Source: Sulfurovum sp. (GTDB lineage: Bacteria; Campylobacterota; Campylobacteria; Campylobacterales; Sulfurovaceae). From it: 10,511 nucleotides of DNA. How positions within the stretch are numbered: the first letter of the stretch is position 1; each line of letters begins with the position of its first letter. Location: positions 1-10,511 of the forward strand of contig JAGGRU010000356.1 of assembly GCA_021159425.1 (NCBI GenBank). Reading direction: 5' to 3'. Positions 5,045 to 10,511 of the stretch are shown here, piece by piece. The notes under the pieces were generated by a model. The model was not told where the DNA came from. It was given only the letters and a program-made list of their open reading frames with translations, and searched no databases. The translations under genes were made by a program, and so were the position numbers.

Positions 5045-7315
5045 ATGAGCAAAAGCAATAGTAATAGCAAAGATTTTTTACGTACAATAGTTGAAGAGGA
5101 TTTGAAATCAGGCAAGTATAAAGAGGTTGTTACAAGATTTCCTCCAGAGCCTAATGGATTCCCACACATTGGACACGCTAAGTCTATCGTTATAAATTTT
5201 GGTATTGCACGTGATTATCATGGTCACTGTAACCTCAGAATGGATGACACCAACCCCACTAAAGAAGACACGAAATACGTTGAAGCTCTTAAAGATGCTG
5301 TTGAGTGGCTTGGATTTGACTTTGATAATAATGTACATTTTACTTCTGATTATTTCCCTAAGATATACGATTACGCTATCCAGCTCATTAAGATGGGTAA
5401 GGCCTATGTGGATAGTACCAATGAAGAAGAGATGCGTGAACTTCGTGGGACTGTTACAGAGGCAGGAAAACGCAGTAAATACGCTGATCGTAGTGTAGAA
5501 GAAAATCTAGACCTTTTTGAAAGAATGAAAAAGGGTGAATTTAAAGATGGTGAACACGTCCTTAGAGCTAAGATTGATATGTCTGCCGCCAATATGAAAA
5601 TGAGAGATCCTCTTTTATATCGTATCAGACATGCGCACCATTTTAGAGCAGGAGATGCCTGGTCTATTTACCCAATGTATGATTTTGCTCATTGTCTGGC
5701 TGACTATATTGAAGGTGTTTCTCACTCTATTTGTACATTAGAGTTTGAAAACAACCGTGATATTTATAATTGGGTACTTGATACTCTTGGGCTTGGGTCA
5801 ATATCGCCAAGACCTTACCAACATGAATTTGCAAGACTTGGCATAAACTATACAGTTATGAGTAAAAGAAAGCTTTTAGAACTGGTTGAAGGTGGACAAG
5901 TTAGTGGCTGGGATGACCCTCGTCTGCCAACAATTGCTGGATATAAGAGAAGAGGTTATACACCAGAATCTATCTTGAACTTCTGTGATGGTATAGGTAT
6001 AGCAAAAGCAAACTCAATGGTGGATGTTGCACAGCTTGAATTTTCTATAAGAGATGATTTAAATACAAAAGTCCCACGTGTGCTATGTGTGCTTGACCCA
6101 CTAAAAGTCACCATTGTAAATTATGAAGGGTCTGAAGAGATTGAAGCTTCATATTACCCGCATGATATACCAAAAGAGGGTTCACGAAAGTTACCTTTCT
6201 CTAAGGAAATTTATATTGAGCGTGATGACTTTATGGAACACCCTCCAAAGGGTTACTTTCGGCTTACACCAGAGCAACCAGTGAGACTTAGACATGCTTA
6301 TATTATCACTTGTAAGGAAGTGATTAAAGATGCCAATGGCAAGATTGTAGAGATAAAAGCAGAGTATCACCCTGATTCTAAAAGTGGCTCAAATGATACG
6401 AGTGGTATCAAAGTCAAAAGTGCTATCCAATGGGTAGATGCAAACGAGGCTAAAAAAGTTGAAGTAAGGCTTTATGACAGACTGTTCAAAGAAGAAGCCC
6501 CCGAAGGCTTAGAAGATATAAACCCTGACTCGCTTAAAGTGATTAAAAATGCTCTTATTGAGCCTGCTGTGATAAGAGATAAACCTGATGAGAGATTCCA
6601 GTTTGAAAGACAAGGGTATTTTTACGCTGACCCTATTGACTACAGTGATGAACACCCTGTGTTCAATAAAATTGTAGGGCTTAAAGACTCTTGGGGGAAA
6701 AAGAAAAAAGTAACGCAAAGTGTATCTCAGACTCAAGCTAAAAAAGAACAAATAGATGGGGAAGTCGTAGCTATGAGTGAAGCTCAGCAGGCACTATTTG
6801 ATAAGTACACTTCTGAACTTGGACTAAACAGTGAAGTTGCGAATACGTTAGCACGTGATGAAAAACTCTCTTCTTTTTATGAAGAAGCGCTAGCTGTGTT
6901 TAACAGTCCTGTAGCTTTAGCTAACATTGTGTCCAATGATGTAGCTAGAGAGTTGAAAGAGAAACAAGTAAATGAGCTAAAATTTTCTGCCAAACAAATA
7001 GCTGAGCTTATTAAAATGGTTGATGATAAAACTATTTCAAGTAAAATTGCCAAACAAGTATTTGAAGAGATGACTCAAACAGGAAAAAATCCTACACAAA
7101 TAGTGGAAGATAAAGGACTTGTGCAGATAAGTGATCCTTCTAAAATATCACCTATCATTGATGAAATCATTGCAAAAAATCCAGACAACGTCGCTAAGTT
7201 TAAAGCAGGAAACACTAAGCTTTTAGGCTTCTTTGTCGGACAAGTACTAAAAGCCACAGGGGGCAAAGCAAACCCAAAAGTAGTAAATGAACTTGTCGCA
7301 CGGAAATTAAAATAA
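5045..7315 (+). CDS. glnS: Glutaminyl-tRNA synthetase fused to a GatB/YqeY tRNA-binding domain
   Basis: Charges tRNA(Gln) directly with glutamine using ATP; cytosolic class Ib synthetase. Total length is 756 residues against about 550 for E. coli GlnRS. Residues 1-550 are GlnRS: RFPPEPNGFPHIGHAKS (31-47) with the HIGH motif at 41-44, NLRMDDTNP (63-71), and the VMSKRKL (271-277) form of KMSKS typical of GlnRS, then the beta-barrel anticodon-binding domains (about 340-548). A Lys/Gln-rich linker (551-578) joins a helical domain (579-756) that resembles the GatB tail and YqeY: ISSKIAKQVFEEM (664-676), IVEDKGLVQISD (686-697), GFFVGQVLKATGGKANP (728-744). Such GlnRS/YqeY fusions are known, notably in Deinococcus, where the extension aids tRNA binding. 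It is the only plus-strand gene inside a minus-strand conserved block and sits next to a toxin-antitoxin pair, suggesting acquisition. Confidence 0.96.
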   Translation: MSKSNSNSKDFLRTIVEEDLKSGKYKEVVTRFPPEPNGFPHIGHAKSIVINFGIARDYHGHCNLRMDDTNPTKEDTKYVEALKDAVEWLGFDFDNNVHFTSDYFPKIYDYAIQLIKMGKAYVDSTNEEEMRELRGTVTEAGKRSKYADRSVEENLDLFERMKKGEFKDGEHVLRAKIDMSAANMKMRDPLLYRIRHAHHFRAGDAWSIYPMYDFAHCLADYIEGVSHSICTLEFENNRDIYNWVLDTLGLGSISPRPYQHEFARLGINYTVMSKRKLLELVEGGQVSGWDDPRLPTIAGYKRRGYTPESILNFCDGIGIAKANSMVDVAQLEFSIRDDLNTKVPRVLCVLDPLKVTIVNYEGSEEIEASYYPHDIPKEGSRKLPFSKEIYIERDDFMEHPPKGYFRLTPEQPVRLRHAYIITCKEVIKDANGKIVEIKAEYHPDSKSGSNDTSGIKVKSAIQWVDANEAKKVEVRLYDRLFKEEAPEGLEDINPDSLKVIKNALIEPAVIRDKPDERFQFERQGYFYADPIDYSDEHPVFNKIVGLKDSWGKKKKVTQSVSQTQAKKEQIDGEVVAMSEAQQALFDKYTSELGLNSEVANTLARDEKLSSFYEEALAVFNSPVALANIVSNDVARELKEKQVNELKFSAKQIAELIKMVDDKTISSKIAKQVFEEMTQTGKNPTQIVEDKGLVQISDPSKISPIIDEIIAKNPDNVAKFKAGNTKLLGFFVGQVLKATGGKANPKVVNELVARKLK

Positions 7316-7348
7316 TAAACTTCCTCTATAGGTATACTTTATAAGGTT

Positions 7349-8017
7349 TTAGAGAAGTACCTTAGAAGCCACAGCACAAGCCGCAGATTCACTCTTTAAC
7401 ACTAAAGGGGTATCAAAACCAACAATATTTTCAGCTTTAAAAAGAGCGACTTCCTCTTCATGAAAACCACCTTCACAGCCTATGACAATTGTATTGAAAT
7501 CTGTGTTTGAAACAAAGTTACTTTCGGAGAAGTTGAGCATTTTACTTTGTGGGTATTTTTTTAAAAAAGTTTCTAAATTATCTGCCATTTCAAGTTTCAT
7601 TATTTGAGATCTTCCTGATTGCTGGGAAGAGTTGAGAAGTATTTTTTCTAAACGTTTAAAATCTATTTTAAAACTTTTCTGTGCACGTTTACAGTAAATA
7701 AAAGTGATCTTTTCTACACCCATTTCATTGAGTGAGGGAAGTACTTTTTCTATGTTTTTGGGGTCAATGATACACCAGCCGATGTGTAGTGATTTTTGTG
7801 CTTTTATCTCAAGGATTTTACTCTCTTGCAGTTCAAGTATGACAGAGCGCTTATCTATAGTTGATACTCTGTATTCATATAATAGACCATCTTCCAAATT
7901 ACGTAAATACAAAACATCATCTGTCTTGTGTCTGCGTACTTTAAAGATGTAACGATGTTCATCTCCTGTAAGGGTCAGTTGTGGCTGGCTGGCTTCCTTG
8001 TGATACAGATATAACAT
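7349..8017 (-). CDS. rsmE: 16S rRNA (uracil-1498-N3)-methyltransferase RsmE
   Basis: A 222-residue SPOUT-class AdoMet methyltransferase that makes m3U1498 near the decoding centre. An N-terminal PUA-like domain (about 1-65, with TGDEHRYIFKVRRHKTDD at 17-34, matching 'H..VLR...Gd') precedes the knotted catalytic domain. Motifs: DPKNIEKVLPSLNEMGVEKI (85-104), NSSQQSGR (129-136; usually E-A-x-E-Q-S-x-R), VIGCEGGF (178-185; usually IGPEGGF, here Pro is Cys) and LVLKSESAACAVASKVL (205-221; usually LR.ETA). These changes keep the knot loop and are probably lineage variants. Length is slightly short. The start lies 3 nt after the stop of the upstream membrane gene, with AAAG just before the ATG. The stop is 33 bp from the convergent glnS end, and no clear terminator lies between them. 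Confidence 0.92.
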   Translation of the reverse strand: MLYLYHKEASQPQLTLTGDEHRYIFKVRRHKTDDVLYLRNLEDGLLYEYRVSTIDKRSVILELQESKILEIKAQKSLHIGWCIIDPKNIEKVLPSLNEMGVEKITFIYCKRAQKSFKIDFKRLEKILLNSSQQSGRSQIMKLEMADNLETFLKKYPQSKMLNFSESNFVSNTDFNTIVIGCEGGFHEEEVALFKAENIVGFDTPLVLKSESAACAVASKVLL

Positions 8018-8020
8018 TCT

Positions 8021-8446
8021 TTAGATGGCTACGATACCTTTTACTTTAAGTACCATCAGTACAACCATCACTGTCACCAATAAGATCTGAACAGCAGATA
8101 TTTTAAGGAAACCGCCTTTAAGCAATTTATGAGTTTCCGGGTTTTCGATTTTAGCTATTTTGATCAATTTATACTTCTTGATCTCAAGGTACATCATCAC
8201 TGCAAAGAGTACGATCATAATGATAATAGCTATAGAGAGAGACATTTCACCCGTCATCATTGCAACAAGTCCGCTAAAAGCTATCATAGTTGCGATTGCC
8301 TGGAAGATCATGGTATAGATAAAGCTTGCTTTTCTAAAACCTAAAGGCTTTTTTGCTGTCATCATAGGGATGAATAATCCTGCCACTAAAAAACCCAAAA
8401 ATATCTTAACCAGTATACTGTGTGTTGCTAACATCTGTTCTAGCAT
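8021..8446 (-). CDS. Small four-helix inner-membrane protein of unknown function
   Basis: A 141-residue, methionine- and isoleucine-rich protein with four predicted membrane helices at about 11-29, 42-63, 69-87 and 114-134. A basic loop (31-40, AKKPLGFRKA) and a basic segment (89-111, including KKYKLIKIAK) should face the cytoplasm. I see no catalytic or ligand-binding motif and no assignable family. The ATG at 8446 has AGGA upstream at good spacing. The gene is followed after 3 nt by rsmE, so the two are an operon. From memory, a small integral membrane protein is also found beside rsmE in Campylobacter (Cj0157c region), which supports a conserved pair. A link to rRNA modification is not shown. 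Confidence 0.8.
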   Translation of the reverse strand: MLEQMLATHSILVKIFLGFLVAGLFIPMMTAKKPLGFRKASFIYTMIFQAIATMIAFSGLVAMMTGEMSLSIAIIIMIVLFAVMMYLEIKKYKLIKIAKIENPETHKLLKGGFLKISAVQILLVTVMVVLMVLKVKGIVAI

Positions 8447-8480
8447 AAAAATTCCTATTGTATTTATTATTTAAAAGTGG

Positions 8481-8486
8481 ATTATA
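8481..8486 (-). promoter_or_regulatory. Predicted -10 box for the membrane protein-rsmE operon
   Basis: A perfect TATAAT on the minus strand, 34 nt upstream of the ATG at 8446, in the 85-bp divergent space. No -35 box is clear. Confidence 0.5.
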
Positions 8487-8497
8487 CCCTATTTAGT

Positions 8498-8503
8498 TAT
8501 AAT
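8498..8503 (+). promoter_or_regulatory. Predicted -10 box for moeA
   Basis: A perfect TATAAT on the plus strand, 28 nt before the moeA ATG, 11 nt from the opposing -10 box of the divergent operon. The two RNA polymerase footprints would overlap, so the two transcripts may compete. Confidence 0.5.
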
Positions 8504-8531
8504 CAAAATAATTTATTTTAAAAGGCTGAAT

Positions 8532-9758
8532 ATGGCTGTTTCAATCACTGAAGCATTGGATATTATTTATGACAATGTAACTCCTCTTACAACAGAAATT
8601 ATTCCTCTTGAACTGTCTGTAGCTCGTGTGATTGCTGAAGATTCTGTTGCTACCTTTGACTTACCCAGATTTGATAATTCTGCTATGGATGGCTATGCAG
8701 TAAAATGCATAGATGCAGGCTACACTGTAACCTGCAATGAAGTCATCTATGCCGGCGACGATCCTCAAATGACACTTGTCTCCCAAAAAGCCATTAAGAT
8801 CATGACCGGTGCACCTCTTCCTGAAGGGTGTGAAGCGATCATCCCTATAGAGAATGTAAGTGTAGAAGGAGATCAGGTTACTCTTCCTTCTGACATAGAG
8901 AAAAATGTCCACATCAGACGGGCAGGAGAAGATGTAAAAAGTGGAACAGTTTATCTAAAGAAAGGTGAGTCTGTTACTGCCTATGGCATTGCTTTACTGG
9001 CTAGTCAGGGGATAACACATCTCACAGTATATCGTAAGATAAAGGTTGCAGTTTTTGGTACAGGCGATGAATTGCGCCCACACTTTGAAAAAATAGAAGC
9101 ATATCAACTCTATAACTCTAACACACCTATGTTCCTTGCCCGTGCCAAAGAACTTGGATGTGAAGTACGTTATGTTCCAAGCAGCGGTGACACGATAGAA
9201 GCTTTGGAAACGTCTATCAGATCGACGCTGGATGCAGATATTATTATCACCTCCGGCGGAGTAAGTATGGGAGATAAAGACTTTACCAAAGAGGCTTTTA
9301 CCAACTTAGGTATGAAACTCTATTTTGATAAAGTAGATATCAAACCGGGAAAACCTACTGCTTTTGGAAAGATAGGAGAAACAGTTATTATCAATCTACC
9401 GGGCAACCCTTTAGCTTCGATGGTAAATTATGAGATTTTTATCCGTACAGTAATTCATAAGATGTCTGGTAGCTCTGCTTATTATCATGCAACAATAAAG
9501 ACAGAGATGAGAGAGGACTTTACACTGAGAAAAGGTAAATATACCGTCCTACTGGGAAACTTTGATGGCAGAACATTTATGCCTATTGAGCAACAGTTAC
9601 CCGGTATGGTCTCACCTATGCAGGAAGCAGATGCGATGATCATTACTGCACCTGATGTTGGCTTACTGCCAAAGGGGACGAAAGTAAAAATGATTCCAAT
9701 ACTATGGGAGTTAAATAGCTGTAAAAAAGAGGACTTTTTTACAATAAATACACTTTAG
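8532..9758 (+). CDS. moeA: Molybdopterin molybdenumtransferase MoeA
   Basis: Inserts molybdate (or tungstate) into adenylated molybdopterin to finish the cofactor for oxidoreductases such as formate dehydrogenase or nitrate reductase; cytosolic. 408 residues, normal for the family (E. coli 411). Motifs: LPRFDNSAMDGYAV (44-57), IMTGAPLPEG (90-99), VFGTGDEL (174-181), YNSNTPM (194-200), ITSGGVSMGDKDF (239-251, the MoCF-type binding loop), DIKPGKPTAFG (269-279) and NLPGNPLASMVNYEIF (288-303). Domain IV occupies about 320-400, and the last 15 residues are a charged tail encoded by an inverted repeat. The ATG follows AAGG at 6 nt. It stands alone, divergent from the rsmE operon and convergent with the lipoprotein gene. 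No other molybdopterin genes are in view. Confidence 0.96.
   Translation: MAVSITEALDIIYDNVTPLTTEIIPLELSVARVIAEDSVATFDLPRFDNSAMDGYAVKCIDAGYTVTCNEVIYAGDDPQMTLVSQKAIKIMTGAPLPEGCEAIIPIENVSVEGDQVTLPSDIEKNVHIRRAGEDVKSGTVYLKKGESVTAYGIALLASQGITHLTVYRKIKVAVFGTGDELRPHFEKIEAYQLYNSNTPMFLARAKELGCEVRYVPSSGDTIEALETSIRSTLDADIIITSGGVSMGDKDFTKEAFTNLGMKLYFDKVDIKPGKPTAFGKIGETVIINLPGNPLASMVNYEIFIRTVIHKMSGSSAYYHATIKTEMREDFTLRKGKYTVLLGNFDGRTFMPIEQQLPGMVSPMQEADAMIITAPDVGLLPKGTKVKMIPILWELNSCKKEDFFTINTL
9720..9743. terminator. 10-bp inverted repeat at the 3' end of moeA, possible bidirectional terminator
   Basis: TGTAAAAAAG (9720-9729) and CTTTTTTACA (9734-9743) are perfect complements around a 4-nt AGGA loop. The stem carries runs of A and T on opposite sides, so each strand has a U-run in its 3' arm, but the stem has only two G-C pairs and lacks a G/C-rich core. 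It lies within the last codons of moeA and 25 bp from the convergent lipoprotein stop. That position suits a shared terminator, but the weak stem keeps confidence low. Confidence 0.4.
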
Positions 9759-9767
9759 AGATCCCCT

Positions 9768-10070
9768 TTAATCTTTGTCTGGAGCACTTGCATCATGGAT
9801 CGCTGCTTTTGCATCTTCAAGGGTATCTTTTACTGCATCTGAAGCATCATCTACTGCTGATTTTGCCACTTCTGCCATCTCTTCTGCTTTCTCTTTAGCT
9901 ACTTTTTGTGTTATTTCTGCTGCTTTCTTTATTGCTTCTTCTTCATCTGCAATTGATGCGTTTTCTACTGTTTTAGCTGTAGCCTCTGCTGCTTCCTTTT
10001 TTGAATCTTCGCCACAGGCGGTAAATAATGCCGCTGCCACTAGAAATAAGAGTAAGGTTATCTTTTTCAT
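9768..10070 (-). CDS. Small lipoprotein with alanine-rich 11-residue-periodic helix
   Basis: A 100-residue protein. A signal peptide (1-18: two lysines, a hydrophobic stretch LLLFLVAAAL, then FTAC) ends in a lipobox with C19 as the lipidated cysteine; Phe at -3 is less usual, so the assignment is strong but not perfect. From residue 24 to 95 the sequence is almost only Ala, Lys, Glu and Asp with no prolines, and residues 49-92 can be written as four 11-residue units (three of them end in K). This periodicity suggests a long amphipathic helix of LEA or apolipoprotein-like kind. It may lie along the membrane or peptidoglycan. AAGGA lies 6 nt before the ATG. I do not recognise a named family. 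Confidence 0.85.
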   Translation of the reverse strand: MKKITLLLFLVAAALFTACGEDSKKEAAEATAKTVENASIADEEEAIKKAAEITQKVAKEKAEEMAEVAKSAVDDASDAVKDTLEDAKAAIHDASAPDKD

Positions 10071-10095
10071 AGTTATCCTTTTATATTGTTATCTA

Positions 10096-10101
10096 AGTAT
10101 A
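10096..10101 (-). promoter_or_regulatory. Possible -10 box for the lipoprotein gene
   Basis: TATACT on the minus strand, one mismatch from consensus, 25 nt before the lipoprotein ATG and directly after the stop codon of the preceding gene. It would let the lipoprotein be expressed independently of that gene. Confidence 0.3.
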
Positions 10102-10511
10102 CTAAACTTTTTTAGGATTTTTAATTAAATCATTATTGAGTAATTTAGACCATAAAGCACTATCACTCCATTCACTTTGTACTTGTTCTGAAAACAGAAT
10201 ATCTTCCAATGCTATCTTACCCATCTCTTCGCTGTGAGCATCTTCTTTAAAGCCCTGAGCATAACCTGTTTCTGTCTCGTGGACAATAATGCTGTGAAGT
10301 TTAACTTCTCTCTCTCCGTTTTGCATATCTGTACAAGACAATACGCGTTCTACCATAAGATATATCACACGGGAAAACTGTTCTGCAGAGGGAGATACAG
10401 GTAGTTCTATCCATCTATTACTATGTTGTTTCATAGCATCAGTATACGCTTTATTATCTTTAGACCAAAGTGTAATAGCATGATCAAAAGAGTCTATAAG
10501 CTCTTTGATGT
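10102..10511 (-). CDS. Unrecognised soluble protein, C-terminal part (cut by window edge)
   Basis: The frame is open from the right edge to a TAG at 10104-10102, giving 135-136 visible residues; the start lies outside the window. An internal ATG at 10434 is not the start, because coding-like sequence (beginning IKELIDSFDHAITLW) continues upstream of it. The visible part is hydrophilic and mixed alpha/beta in character, with no membrane helix, no cysteine cluster and no motif I can assign. Notable segments are ELPVSPSAEQFSRVIYLMVE, KLHSIIVHETETGYAQGF and a C-terminal LLNNDLIKNPKKV. The lipoprotein follows after 31 nt on the same strand and may be cotranscribed. I give no function. Confidence 0.7.
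   Translation of the reverse strand, partial: IKELIDSFDHAITLWSKDNKAYTDAMKQHSNRWIELPVSPSAEQFSRVIYLMVERVLSCTDMQNGEREVKLHSIIVHETETGYAQGFKEDAHSEEMGKIALEDILFSEQVQSEWSDSALWSKLLNNDLIKNPKKV

Noticed and set aside
7316..7363. Terminator between convergent glnS and rsmE
   Set aside because: AAGGT/ACCTT (7343-7363) and an imperfect CTTCCTCTA/TAGAGAAG pairing are weak, compete with each other and lack a U-run.
9775..10128. 117-residue plus-strand frame rich in Ala and Ser
   Set aside because: It is the antisense image of the Ala/Lys/Glu-rich lipoprotein gene, whose signal peptide, Shine-Dalgarno site and lipobox are on the minus strand.
10102..10434. Complete 110-residue gene starting at 10434
   Set aside because: The same frame stays open with coding-like sequence up to the right edge of the window, so the gene is partial at its 5' end.
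1..10511. CRISPR array, tRNA, rRNA, integrase or prophage genes
   Set aside because: No regularly spaced repeats, cloverleaf sequences, rRNA segments or recombinase motifs were seen on either strand.

Overview
The window looks like the chromosome of a mesophilic Campylobacterota (Epsilonproteobacteria) species, probably of the Sulfurovum/Sulfurimonas type. The signs are moderate to low GC, A/T-rich short intergenic spaces, -10 boxes without clear -35 boxes, and a gene order (hom, aminotransferase, small HTH/membrane protein, rlmB, rsmI, rpmE, then rsmE and a small membrane protein) that I recall from memory as the Cj0149c-Cj0157c block of Campylobacter jejuni. Genus is inference; no rRNA or other decisive marker is present.

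Layout. Positions 1-4015 form one minus-strand block transcribed rpmE > rsmI > rlmB > RodZ-like HTH/TM protein > class I aminotransferase > hom (cut by the window's left edge). Some junctions overlap (8 and 14 nt), which suggests translational coupling. The only good promoter candidate for the whole set lies upstream of rpmE, with a leader of about 115 nt containing several short inverted repeats. Two non-coding oddities interrupt the block: a 45-nt nested hairpin between rpmE and the start codon of rsmI, and four perfect 7-bp tandem repeats across the rsmI stop codon.

Positions 4234-7315 look like an insertion into that block. They hold a minus-strand PIN-family toxin/RHH antitoxin pair (toxin gene first, ATGA overlap) and, divergently, a 756-residue GlnRS with a GatB/YqeY-type C-terminal domain. 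Many Campylobacterota lack GlnRS and make Gln-tRNA(Gln) through GatCAB, so this gene adds a direct charging route.

Positions 7349-8446 resume the conserved block on the minus strand (rsmE and a four-helix membrane protein). Divergent from it on the plus strand is moeA (8532-9758), for molybdenum cofactor synthesis. At the right end, on the minus strand, lie a small lipoprotein with an 11-residue-periodic helical tail and an unrecognised protein that runs off the window edge.

Themes: translation (L31, three rRNA methyltransferases, GlnRS), aspartate-family amino acid synthesis (homoserine dehydrogenase and the aminotransferase), and one molybdopterin gene. There are no tRNA or rRNA genes, CRISPR arrays, complete IS elements or phage genes. 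No gene-free stretch exceeds 300 bases. Nothing here is convincingly a wholly new system. The best leads are the GlnRS fusion plus toxin-antitoxin insertion, the nested hairpin in front of rsmI, and the rpmE leader.
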